DNA from: GCA-003244245 sp036378735
GTDB lineage: Bacteria; Actinomycetota; Actinomycetes; Mycobacteriales; Pseudonocardiaceae
Assembly: GCA_036378735.1 (NCBI GenBank)
Contig: DASUVX010000075.1
Span: 31,757 to 95,756 of the forward strand
Length of the DNA stretch: 64,000 bases
Reading direction: 5' to 3'
Shown here: in pieces, positions 52,560 through 60,843 of the stretch
Numbering within the stretch: position 1 is the stretch's first letter
How the letters are laid out: every line of letters starts with the position of its first letter
Notes under the pieces: model-generated
Databases searched by the model: none
What the model was told of the DNA's origin: nothing
Seen by the model: only the letters and a program-made list of their open reading frames with translations
Made by a program: the position numbers and the translations under genes

Positions 52560-53639
52560 CTAGGCAAGGGAGAGCGCGGTTGCGACGGCGGCGGGGTTGA
52601 CGGGGATGGGGTTGGGGGTAGGGATGTCGCGCAGGGCGGTGTCGGGGTCTTTGAGACCGTGGCCGGTCACCGTGCAGACCACCACGCAACCGCGAGGCAG
52701 CCGGCCATCCTCGGCGACGCGCAGCAGGCCCGCCACCGCGGTAGCCGAGGCCGGTTCCACGAACACCCCTTCCTGCCCGGCCAGCAACCGGTAGGCGTCG
52801 AGGATCTGTTCGTCGGTGATCGCCTCGAACAGCCCGTCGGACTCCTCGCGGGCGCGGATGGCCCCGTCCCAGGACGCCGGGCTGCCGACGCGGATGGCAG
52901 TGGCGATGGTGTCGGGGTTGCGCACCGGCTCCCCGTACACCAACGGTGCGGCACCAGCAGCCTGAAAGCCGAACATCCGCGGCCGGCCGGCCACGACCCC
53001 GTCGGCGTGGTACTCCGTGTAACCCAGCCAGTAGGCGGTGATGTTGCCGGCGTTGCCGACCGGCAGGCAGTGCACGTCCGGAGCCTGCCCGAGCACGTCG
53101 CAGACCTCGAATGCGGCGCTTTTCTGCCCTTGCAGCCGTACCGGGTTCACCGAGTTCACCAGTGTCGTCACCGGGTAGTCGGCGGCGGTTTTACGGGCCA
53201 GCTCCAGGCAGTCGTCGAAGTTTCCGTCCACCGCCAGGATCCGGGCACCGTACGCGGTGGCCTGCGCGAGCTTGCCCAGCGCGATCTTCCCGCGGGGCAC
53301 CAGTACCGCGCTGGGAATCCCGGCCCGGGCCGCGTAGGCGGCGGCCGAGGCGGCCGTATTGCCGGTCGAGGCGCACAACACCGCCTGCGTGCCGCGGGCC
53401 AGCGCCTCGGTCACCGCCATGGTCATCCCGCGGTCCTTGAAGGAGCCGGTGGGGTTGGCACCTTCGACCTTGAGCAGCACCTCGCAACCAGTGCGCAGCG
53501 ACAGTGTGGGCGCAGGTAGCAGCGGGGTGCCGCCCTCCTGCAGGGTCACCACCCGGGAGCCGGGGCTGGTCCGGATCCGGTCCGGGTAAGCCTCGATCAC
53601 TCCCGGCCACGAGCTGCGAGCCCCTAGCTGCAGCTTCAC
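52560..53639 (-). CDS. thrC: Threonine synthase
   Basis: A 359-residue PLP enzyme converting O-phosphohomoserine to threonine. The PLP Lys is in NPTGSFKDRGMTMAV; ASTGNTAASAAAYAARAG and LPVGNAGNITAYWLGY are typical. The start overlaps the hom stop (ATGA), so the two are coupled. Confidence 0.96.
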   Translation of the reverse strand: MKLQLGARSSWPGVIEAYPDRIRTSPGSRVVTLQEGGTPLLPAPTLSLRTGCEVLLKVEGANPTGSFKDRGMTMAVTEALARGTQAVLCASTGNTAASAAAYAARAGIPSAVLVPRGKIALGKLAQATAYGARILAVDGNFDDCLELARKTAADYPVTTLVNSVNPVRLQGQKSAAFEVCDVLGQAPDVHCLPVGNAGNITAYWLGYTEYHADGVVAGRPRMFGFQAAGAAPLVYGEPVRNPDTIATAIRVGSPASWDGAIRAREESDGLFEAITDEQILDAYRLLAGQEGVFVEPASATAVAGLLRVAEDGRLPRGCVVVCTVTGHGLKDPDTALRDIPTPNPIPVNPAAVATALSLA

Positions 53640-54976
53640 GTCACCTCGCCCTCCACCCGCATCACGCTGACCACGTCGCGGACCACGTCCAAACGGGCAA
53701 GCTTGTCCACAGTAGAGCGCAGCGCGGCGTCCGGCGCGGCATGCGTCACGATCACCAGGTTCGCCCCGTCGGGCACTTCCCCAGTGCTGCGGCCGGTCTG
53801 GCGCACCGCCATGATGGACACCTCGTGTTCGGCGAAGATCTGCGCTACCTGCGCCAGCACACCGGGACGATCGGCGACCTCAAGACTGATGTGGTAGCTG
53901 GTGGGGGTGTCCTCCATCGGCCTGATTGGTAGGTCGGCGTAGGCGGACTCGCGCGGCCCGTAGCCGCCCGCCACCCGGTTACGGGCGACGGCGACCAGGT
54001 CCCCGAGCACCGCGCTGGCGGTCGGAGCCCCGCCGGCGCCCTGGCCGTAGAACATCAGTGCCCCGGCGGCATCGGCCTCGACGAACACCGCGTTGAACGC
54101 CCCACCGACCGAGGCCAGCGGGTGCGAGCGCGGAATCATTGCCGGGTATACCCGCGCCGAGACCGACTCGGAGCCGGAGTCGTCGATCACCCGCTCGCAG
54201 ATCGCCAGCAGTTTCACCGTGCGCCCCAGCTGCCGGGCCGCGATCACGTCCGAGGCGGACACCTCAGCGATGCCTTCGCGGTACACGTCAGCGCTGGTCA
54301 CCCGGGTATGAAAGGCCAATGAGGCCAGGATTGCCGCCTTCGATGCGGCGTCGTAGCCGTCCACGTCGGCGGTCGGGTCGGCTTCGGCGTAGCCCAGCCT
54401 GCTGGCCTCCTCCAGGGTCTCGGCATAGCCGGCTCCGGAGGAGTCCATCGCGGACAGGATGAAGTTCGTGGTGCCGTTGACGATGCCGGTGACCCGGGTG
54501 ATCCGGTCCCCGGCCAGCGACTCACGCAGCGGGCGCAACAGCGGGATCGCCCCGGCCACAGCCGCCTCGAAGTACAGGTCGGCGCCGGCGGCGTCAGCAG
54601 CGCTATACAACTCCGGCCCGCACTCGGCGAGCAGCGCCTTGTTGGCTGTCACCACGCCCCGCCCGGCGCGCAACGCATCCAGCAGCAGGGACCGGGCCGG
54701 GTCGATGCCTCCGATGACCTCGATCACGATGTCCACGCCATCCCGGCTGACCAGTTCGGCCGCGTCGGTGGTGAGCAGCTCGGCGGGTACCTCCGAATGC
54801 CGCCGCGGGCGCCGCACCGCCACCCCGACCAGCTGCACCGGGGCGCCGACCCGCGCGGCGATGTCGTCTGCCTGCTCGGTGAGCAGCCGCAGCACCTCCC
54901 GGCCGACGGTGCCGCAACCCAGCAGCGCGACGCCTATGGGTCGGCCCTGCGAGCAGGCCCCGGTAGGTCTACTCAT
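53636..54976 (-). CDS. hom: Homoserine dehydrogenase
   Basis: A 446-residue enzyme reducing aspartate semialdehyde to homoserine. NAD(P) site ALLGCGTVGREVLRLL, catalytic region TGIVNGTTNFILSAM and EADPTADVDGYDAASKAAILAS are intact. A C-terminal ACT domain (ISLEVADRPGVLAQVAQIFAEH) suggests threonine feedback. Its ATG overlaps the lysA stop by four bases and its stop overlaps thrC. Confidence 0.97.
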   Translation of the reverse strand: MSRPTGACSQGRPIGVALLGCGTVGREVLRLLTEQADDIAARVGAPVQLVGVAVRRPRRHSEVPAELLTTDAAELVSRDGVDIVIEVIGGIDPARSLLLDALRAGRGVVTANKALLAECGPELYSAADAAGADLYFEAAVAGAIPLLRPLRESLAGDRITRVTGIVNGTTNFILSAMDSSGAGYAETLEEASRLGYAEADPTADVDGYDAASKAAILASLAFHTRVTSADVYREGIAEVSASDVIAARQLGRTVKLLAICERVIDDSGSESVSARVYPAMIPRSHPLASVGGAFNAVFVEADAAGALMFYGQGAGGAPTASAVLGDLVAVARNRVAGGYGPRESAYADLPIRPMEDTPTSYHISLEVADRPGVLAQVAQIFAEHEVSIMAVRQTGRSTGEVPDGANLVIVTHAAPDAALRSTVDKLARLDVVRDVVSVMRVEGEVT

Positions 54977-56394
54977 GAGATCTCCAGGGACAGCAGATCG
55001 GCCATCGTCTCGCGGCGCAGCAGCAGGCGGTGTGTGCCCTCCCGGACAGCGACCACCGCCGGGCGAGGTAGCAGGTTGTACCGGCTGGACATGGAGTAGC
55101 AGTACGCACCGGTGCCGGCGACCGCCAGTAGGTCGCCCGGGGCAAGGTCGTCGGGCAGCCAGCAGTCCCGGACCACCACGTCACCGGACTCGCAGTGCTT
55201 GCCGACTACGCGGGACAGCGCGGCAGGCGCGTCGGACCAGCGGGATACCAGCCGGCAGTCATAAGTTGCGTCATACAGTGCGGTGCGCACGTTGTCGCTC
55301 ATTCCGCCGTCCACTGAGATATAGCGCCGCTGTGCCGATGCCGCCACCGTCACCTCTTTGATGGTGCCCACCTCGTAGAGGGTCATCGTGCCAGGCCCGG
55401 CGATCGCCCGGCCCGGCTCGACGACCAGCTCAGGGGTGGGCATGCCGGCCGCCCGACAGCGGGCTTCCACGATGGCCAGCAGGTGCGCGGCCAGCGTGTC
55501 CGGTCGCGGCGGGTCGTCGTCTGCGGTGTAGGCAATTCCGAGCCCCCCGCCGAGATCCAGGGTGCCGACATCAGACAAGGCGTCGGCGCCGTGTTCGTCC
55601 CGGATCGATGCCAGCAGACCGACCATCCGGTGCGCCGCGAGTTCGAAGCCGTCCGCGTCGAAGATCTGCGAGCCGATGTGGCTGTGCAGGCCCACCAGGC
55701 GCAGCCCCTGGGATTTGAGCACTCGCCGGACAGCCTCTGCGGCATCTCCGGCCGCTAGCGAGAAGCCGAACTTCTGGTCTTCGTGCGCGGTGGCGATGAA
55801 CTCGTGGGTATGTGCCTCGACCCCGACGGTCGCCCGGATCAGCACCGGTTGCACCACGGCGTGCCGGCGGGCGATGTCGTCCAGCCGGGCGATCTCCAGG
55901 AAGGAGTCGAGCACCACCGCGCCCACGCCGGCCGTCACGGCGGCGGTCAGCTCGTCGGCGGATTTATTGTTGCCGTGCATCGCGATCCGGGCCGCGGGGA
56001 ATCCGGCGTGCAGCGCGAGCGCGAGCTCGGTACCGGTGCATACGTCGAGGCTGAGCCCTTGTTCGGCCACCCAGCGCGCCACTTCGGTGCACAGGAACGC
56101 TTTGGCCGCGTAGTGCACGCGGTGCGGGGCGCCGAAGGCGGCGGCGTGCTCGGCGCAGCGGGCCCGGAAGTCCGCTTCGTCGACGACGAACAGCGGCGTG
56201 CCGTATGCCTCGGCGAGGTCGCCGACCTCGATGCCGCCGAGTCGCACCGCACCGTCATCGCCGCGGTGCACCCTGCGGGGCCAGATCGCTGGGTGTAGCG
56301 CGTTCAATTCGGCGGCACCAGCCGGGCGCGGGCCGGCCGTGGAGGCCCGGGCCAGCACGTCGGCATGGCGCGGCCCGGCCGGGTGCGCTCTCAC
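54973..56394 (-). CDS. lysA: Diaminopimelate decarboxylase
   Basis: A 473-residue fold type III PLP enzyme making L-lysine. GTG 56394 follows GGAG at 6 bases and overlaps the preceding stop (GTGA); a longer frame exists but would overlap the upstream gene. PLP Lys in VHYAAKAFLCTEVARW, LDLGGGLGIAY, ELVVEPGRAIAGPG and catalytic Cys in KHCESGDVV are present. Co-transcribed with the ArgS-like gene and hom. Confidence 0.96.
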   Translation of the reverse strand: MRAHPAGPRHADVLARASTAGPRPAGAAELNALHPAIWPRRVHRGDDGAVRLGGIEVGDLAEAYGTPLFVVDEADFRARCAEHAAAFGAPHRVHYAAKAFLCTEVARWVAEQGLSLDVCTGTELALALHAGFPAARIAMHGNNKSADELTAAVTAGVGAVVLDSFLEIARLDDIARRHAVVQPVLIRATVGVEAHTHEFIATAHEDQKFGFSLAAGDAAEAVRRVLKSQGLRLVGLHSHIGSQIFDADGFELAAHRMVGLLASIRDEHGADALSDVGTLDLGGGLGIAYTADDDPPRPDTLAAHLLAIVEARCRAAGMPTPELVVEPGRAIAGPGTMTLYEVGTIKEVTVAASAQRRYISVDGGMSDNVRTALYDATYDCRLVSRWSDAPAALSRVVGKHCESGDVVVRDCWLPDDLAPGDLLAVAGTGAYCYSMSSRYNLLPRPAVVAVREGTHRLLLRRETMADLLSLEIS

Positions 56395-57530
56395 ATCCGC
56401 TCCGGTGCGCTGACGCCGAGCAGGCTCAGGCCGTTGGCCAGCACCTGGCGAGTCGCCTCGCACAGCGCTAACCGGGCGGCGTGCAGTGGGCCGGGTTGCT
56501 CGTCGCCCAGCGGGAGCACCCGACACGTGCCGCAGAAGTTGTGGCCAGCGCCGGCGAGTTCTTCCAGGTAACGGGCCACCCGGTGCGGCTCGCGCAGCGC
56601 AGCGGCCGAGGTCACGATGCGGGGGAATTCACCCAGCGTGCGGATCAACTCACCTTCCCTGTGGTGGTCGAGCAGCCGGAGTTGCGCACCCGGGGAGCTG
56701 ATCTCGAGATCGGCGGCATTGCGCGCCAGCGACGCCAGCCGGGCGTGTGCGTACTGTACGGCGAACACCGGGTTGTCGTCGGTCCGTTTCGACCAGACGT
56801 TGAGGTCGATGTCGATCGGCGAGGCATACGACCACCGGATCAGTGCGTAGCGCGCGGCGTCCACTCCGACTTCGTCGACGAGCTCCGCCATGGTGGTTCC
56901 CCGCTTGGTCGGCCGCCAGCCAGCGCCTCGGCGCACCATGTTCACCTGCGGCCCGGACAGCACCTCGACGGTGGCACGCTCGTCGCCCGGTGCGTCGTCG
57001 GGGGCTCGGCTGGCACTGGCGACGTCCCCGACGGCGTACTCCTGGACCACCGCAGCGCCCGCGAAGGCGAGGATCCGGCCCAGCGCGTCGCCGACCGCCG
57101 CCAAGCGAGCGTCATCAAGGTGCAGCGGACCGATCGGGTTCGCCGAGACGACCGTCAGGTTGATCCGCTGGCCCGCCAGCGCCTGACTAGAACCGAAGCG
57201 CTGCCCGGCAGCGAGCACCTGCGCGAGGATCTCGCCGTGCGCGTCGACCCCCAGCCACAGGTTGATCAGACCCGGACCGGCGACCTCGGCGGTGCGCACT
57301 CCGGGGCGCCGCGCCAGCTCCTGCGCCAGCCACCCGGCCAAGTCCCGGGGCACCACGCCGGCCTTCTTTCCCGCCTGCAATGCCACGTTGGTGGCGTAGT
57401 CACCGTGCTGCGGATCACGCGGGCGGTGGATCGTCACCGTGTCCGGCAGCGCGGCGGGGTCGAGACCATGGTCGGTCAGAACGCCGTTAGCGACGGATCG
57501 GACCAGGTCGGCGAGCGCGGCGGGAGTCAC
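56391..57530 (-). CDS. nrtL: ArgS-related protein lacking the catalytic core (NrtL-like)
   Basis: A 379-residue relative of arginyl-tRNA synthetase (normally about 550). The N-terminal additional domain (DYATNVALQAGKKAGV) and C-terminal anticodon-binding helices (NPVFAVQYAHARLASLARNAADL) are well conserved. Between them about 150 residues of the Rossmann core are missing; HIGH is replaced by HLDD in GPLHLDDARLAAVGDALG and KMSKR by RPTKRG. Aminoacylation is therefore impossible by known mechanism, but tRNA-Arg binding may persist. I recall similar proteins named NrtL upstream of lysA in actinobacteria. GTG 57530 has AGGAG overlapping it, so the start is uncertain. Confidence 0.85.
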   Translation of the reverse strand: MTPAALADLVRSVANGVLTDHGLDPAALPDTVTIHRPRDPQHGDYATNVALQAGKKAGVVPRDLAGWLAQELARRPGVRTAEVAGPGLINLWLGVDAHGEILAQVLAAGQRFGSSQALAGQRINLTVVSANPIGPLHLDDARLAAVGDALGRILAFAGAAVVQEYAVGDVASASRAPDDAPGDERATVEVLSGPQVNMVRRGAGWRPTKRGTTMAELVDEVGVDAARYALIRWSYASPIDIDLNVWSKRTDDNPVFAVQYAHARLASLARNAADLEISSPGAQLRLLDHHREGELIRTLGEFPRIVTSAAALREPHRVARYLEELAGAGHNFCGTCRVLPLGDEQPGPLHAARLALCEATRQVLANGLSLLGVSAPERM

Positions 57531-57670
57531 TCCTGTGAGTCTAGGGAGGTGTGACGGCTCGCTGGTGAAGGGAGTTTGATGGCCCGGGTTCACCCGGTGT
57601 TGACGCTGGGTCCCTACACTGGCGCCGCGGTCTGGCAGCAGACCCCATCGTGAGCGAGGACCAATCAGGA

Positions 57671-58468
57671 ATGCCAAGCGGCAAGACCAGCAAGGCAGTG
57701 CGCACCGCGCGCCCGGTCGTCACGGCGACCAAACCCAAGCCGTGGGGAACGATAGCTGCGGTTGTCGCTGTCCTGGTGTTCGCGATCGGCATCTTCGGAT
57801 ACATGTTCACCCGGTACGAGGACCGCCGCGCCTTCACCCCGACCGCTGACAACCGGGACCCTTCGACGCACATCAAGGGCGTTGTCACGGAGAATTACGG
57901 TGCCGGTCGGGGTCATATCGGCCCGGACAAGCGGGTGGCCTACGACCACAGCCCTCCCTTCGGAGGTCCGCATGACGCGACGTGGGCGGCCTGCAACGGG
58001 GTGGTCTATGCGACGCCGGTCCGCAACGAGAACATGGTTCACGCCTTGGAGCATGGCGCGGTCTGGATCGCCTACAACCCGACCAGAATCACCGGGGCGG
58101 CACTGCAGTCACTGCGTGACCGCGTGCAGGGCTCGAACTACCTGATGCTGTCGCCCTATCCAGGCCTGGACGCGCCGATCTCCCTGCAGTCGTGGGGGCA
58201 CCAACTCAAGGTGACCGACGCGGCCGACAAGCGGATCGACCACTTCATCCAGGCGCTGCGGCTCAACCAGTACACCTACCCCGAGATCGGGGCCAGCTGC
58301 GACGAGCTCACCGGTCTGTTTGACCCGGCGAAACCACCACCGTTCGTCGCCGCGCCGCCCGGTCCGGATGCCGTGCCATTGACCTTTTCCGGCGGCCGCG
58401 GTACAGGCCCGACTGACGGGACCGCACCGTCTGCACCCGGTGGCACCCCGCCCGCACCCGGTGGCTGA
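57671..58468 (+). CDS. DUF3105 membrane-anchored protein
   Basis: About 265 residues with one N-terminal membrane helix (WGTIAAVVAVLVFAIGIFGYMF) and an extracytoplasmic DUF3105 domain: VAYDHSPPFGGPHDATWAACNGVV, NMVHALEHGAVWIAYNP and MLSPYPGLDAPISLQSWG. The conserved His residues suggest metal binding; function unknown. The C-terminus is Pro/Gly rich. GAGGA lies about 10 bases before ATG 57671; GTG 57650 is an alternative. It is followed 8 bases later by a DUF305 gene, a common pairing. Confidence 0.85.
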   Translation: MPSGKTSKAVRTARPVVTATKPKPWGTIAAVVAVLVFAIGIFGYMFTRYEDRRAFTPTADNRDPSTHIKGVVTENYGAGRGHIGPDKRVAYDHSPPFGGPHDATWAACNGVVYATPVRNENMVHALEHGAVWIAYNPTRITGAALQSLRDRVQGSNYLMLSPYPGLDAPISLQSWGHQLKVTDAADKRIDHFIQALRLNQYTYPEIGASCDELTGLFDPAKPPPFVAAPPGPDAVPLTFSGGRGTGPTDGTAPSAPGGTPPAPGG

Positions 58469-58476
58469 GCCGCGCT

Positions 58477-59214
58477 ATGGCGGAGACGATCGTGCATGGC
58501 GAGGTAGGCGCTGGTAACGCCGAGGTGCCAATCTCCAGCAGGCGGCCGGCCCCTTGGATCCGGATGATGCTGGCTAGCGGCGCGGTGCTCGCTGTGCTGC
58601 TGCTCGGCGCGGCGCTGGGCACGGCGCTACCACTAGTAGGCGGGGTGTCGGCGCATTCCGAAGGCGGCCCGGTGGACGTCGGGTTCGCGCAGGACATGTC
58701 AGTGCACCACCGCCAGGCGGTTCTGATGGCGGGTCTGGCGCGGGACCGCAGCGCCGATCCCGCGCTCCGGTTGCTGGCCTTCGACATCGAAACCAACCAG
58801 CTCGAGCAGATCGGCCAGATGCAAGGCTGGCTCAGCCTGTGGAACGCCGCCGCATTGCCCACCGGCCGGTACATGACCTGGATGACGGGCGCCGACTCGA
58901 TGCCCGGGATGGCGGGGATGGCACACGGCAGCGGATCGGCTGGCGTGGCAGCCATGCCGGGAATGGCCTCCCCCGCTGATCTGGACCGGCTCCGGGCCGC
59001 CAGCGGCGCCCAGTTCGACATGCTGTTCCTGCAGCTGATGCTGCGACATCACCAGGGCGGGGCACCGATGGCCCAGTACGCAGCCCAGTACGGCGAGATA
59101 CCCCAAGTGCGCAACCTGGCGGAGAAAATGGTCGTCTCCCAGGGCGCTGAGAGCGAGTACATGGCCCAGCTGATCACCCAGCGCGGCGCGCAACCGTTAC
59201 CTCCACCGCGCTGA
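58477..59214 (+). CDS. DUF305 family secreted/membrane protein
   Basis: A 245-residue protein with one N-terminal membrane helix (LASGAVLAVLLLGAALGTALPLV) and a DUF305 four-helix ferritin-like domain. The repeated DMSVHHRQAVLMAGLA and LQLMLRHHQGGAPMAQYA His/Met motifs and the Met-rich loop MPGMAGMAHGS suggest metal, possibly copper, handling (inference). It forms an operon with DUF3105. Confidence 0.88.
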   Translation: MAETIVHGEVGAGNAEVPISSRRPAPWIRMMLASGAVLAVLLLGAALGTALPLVGGVSAHSEGGPVDVGFAQDMSVHHRQAVLMAGLARDRSADPALRLLAFDIETNQLEQIGQMQGWLSLWNAAALPTGRYMTWMTGADSMPGMAGMAHGSGSAGVAAMPGMASPADLDRLRAASGAQFDMLFLQLMLRHHQGGAPMAQYAAQYGEIPQVRNLAEKMVVSQGAESEYMAQLITQRGAQPLPPPR

Positions 59215-59268
59215 CCGACACCGCGTTGGGTGTGGACGATCGGTAGCGGTACCCTCTGCAGCTGGTCG

Positions 59269-59343
59269 GCCCCCGTAGCTCAGGGGATAGAGCACCGCCC
59301 TCCGGAGGCGGGAGCGCAGGTTCGAATCCTGCCGGGGGCGCCA
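59269..59343 (+). tRNA. tRNA-Arg (anticodon CCG)
   Basis: Acceptor GCCCCCG (59269-59275) pairs with CGGGGGC (59333-59339), followed by G and encoded CCA (59341-59343). Anticodon arm CCGCC-CTCCGGA-GGCGG (59295-59311) places CCG at 59302-59304. T-arm GCAGGTTCGAATCCTGC is canonical. It reads CGG codons. The integrase gene 88 bases downstream marks its 3' end as the likely attachment site. Confidence 0.97.
59300..59343 (+). other. Candidate attachment site (att) in the 3' half of tRNA-Arg
   Basis: Tyrosine-recombinase elements commonly insert in the anticodon-to-CCA half of a tRNA gene, leaving it intact. The integrase begins just beyond the tRNA. The matching copy would lie at the far end of the element, outside the window, so the core length cannot be determined. 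Confidence 0.5.
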
Positions 59344-59388
59344 TGTTTGACCAGCGGCGATGTCCTGCAGTGATCGCTGTGCAGTAAG

Positions 59389-59412
59389 TCGTGGACTCAT
59401 TCGTGGATTCAG
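59389..59412. repeat. 12-bp tandem repeat upstream of the integrase gene
   Basis: TCGTGGACTCAT (59389-59400) and TCGTGGATTCAG (59401-59412) are imperfect tandem copies between the putative att site and the integrase start. Position fits arm-type recombinase or excisionase binding sites, or an operator for int. Not tested against any known motif. Confidence 0.45.
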
Positions 59413-59430
59413 TCACGCTACTCTGCGTCC

Positions 59431-60843
59431 ATGGCTGGTCGCCCAAGCCGCTCTCGCGGCCACATCGAGACGCTTCCGTCCGGCAGTTTCCGGGCCAGGG
59501 TGTACGCGGGGATCGATCCACTGACCGGCAAGCGCCGGTACTTGGTGGAGACCGCTCCCAACCAGAAGGCAGCCGAGCGCGCGCTGACCAAGCTCCAGCG
59601 CCAGGTTGACGAAGACCGGCAGCCAAAGACAGTCATCACCGTTCGGCAGGCCATCACACAGTGGCTTGAGGTGGTCGAACTTGAGGCCACCACTCGCGAG
59701 CGGTACGACGACCTGATCCGCCTCTACATCTTGCCCACTCTCGGTGACATGTTGGCGAGCAAGCTCGATGCCGAACTGTTGGAGCGCTTCTATGCTCGAC
59801 TGCATCGCTGCCGCGAGTTGTGCACGGGACGACCTCGCGCCGGGCATGTCTGCCGACCGCTTAGCACCAGCACCACCCGCAAGATCCACTACATCATCCG
59901 TGGCGCACTGGAACGCGCGGTGCGCTGGCAGCACTTGGGCGTGAATAAGGCCGCGATGGCCGTAGCGCCCTCGCCGAACCGGACTGAGCCCGACCCACCG
60001 AGCGCCAAAGAAGCGGCGGCACTGCTTAACGCAGCCTGGGCGGATCCGGAATGGGGTCTACTGCTCTGGCTGACGATGATCACCGGATCTCGCCGTGGTG
60101 AAGTATCGGCACTCAGGTGGCGCCATGTCGACTTTGACCGGGCGGCGCTCTGGGTCCACCGCAGCAACGCGCAGACCAAGGCCGGGATCACGGAGAAGGA
60201 GACCAAGACCGGGCAGCGCCGCAAGGTCGCACTCGACCCGCACACACTGAGCCTGCTCAAACAACATCGCAAGCTCTGGGAGCAACGCTGCGGTGACCTT
60301 GGTTGTGCACTCGATCCCGACGCGTTCGTGTTCTCTCCGGCTCCCGACGGCTCCACTCCACACGCCCCAAGGGCGATCAGTCAGCGATACCGCCGAATGG
60401 CGATCAAGCTCAAGCTGCGCAGTACCCGCATTCATTCTCTGCGCCACTACTCGGCAACCGAGCTGATCGCCGCTGGCGTCGATCTTCGTACCGTCGCCGG
60501 GCGGCTAGGACACGGCAGCGGCGGTGCGACCACGCTCAAGGTGTACGCGGCGTGGGTAGATGAGGCCGATCGGCGCGCTGCTACGACGATGGCGAGCATC
60601 ATGCCAAGACCCGTTGCGATCCAGCAGGCGCGCGGACCATACGAGGAGATCGCCGCGTCGCTGCGCGACGACATCCGGACTGGTCGGCTCAAGCCCGGCG
60701 ACCAACTGCCGACCGTCGCGGAACTCGCAGTAGCTCACACAGTCGCTGTCGGCACCGCCCACCGAGCAATGGCGCTACTCAAGGACGAACGGCTCATCGA
60801 GATCAGGCGGGGGCGCCGCGCCATCGTCGCTGCACCGGCTTAG
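59431..60843 (+). CDS. Tyrosine recombinase (integrase) with C-terminal GntR winged helix
   Basis: A 470-residue integrase. An N-terminal arm-binding domain (LPSGSFRARVYAGIDPLTGKRRY) and SAM-like core-binding domain precede the catalytic domain: MITGSRRGEVSALRWRHVD (Arg), HSLRHYSATELIAAG (His-x-x-Arg), LGHGSGGATTLKVYAAWV (His and nucleophile Tyr). After ~405 comes a GntR-type winged helix (YEEIAASLRDDIRTGRLKPG, AHTVAVGTAHRAMALL), which could let the integrase bind or control its own promoter. It is transcribed away from the tRNA, and its stop overlaps that of the regulator pseudogene. Confidence 0.92.
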   Translation: MAGRPSRSRGHIETLPSGSFRARVYAGIDPLTGKRRYLVETAPNQKAAERALTKLQRQVDEDRQPKTVITVRQAITQWLEVVELEATTRERYDDLIRLYILPTLGDMLASKLDAELLERFYARLHRCRELCTGRPRAGHVCRPLSTSTTRKIHYIIRGALERAVRWQHLGVNKAAMAVAPSPNRTEPDPPSAKEAAALLNAAWADPEWGLLLWLTMITGSRRGEVSALRWRHVDFDRAALWVHRSNAQTKAGITEKETKTGQRRKVALDPHTLSLLKQHRKLWEQRCGDLGCALDPDAFVFSPAPDGSTPHAPRAISQRYRRMAIKLKLRSTRIHSLRHYSATELIAAGVDLRTVAGRLGHGSGGATTLKVYAAWVDEADRRAATTMASIMPRPVAIQQARGPYEEIAASLRDDIRTGRLKPGDQLPTVAELAVAHTVAVGTAHRAMALLKDERLIEIRRGRRAIVAAPA

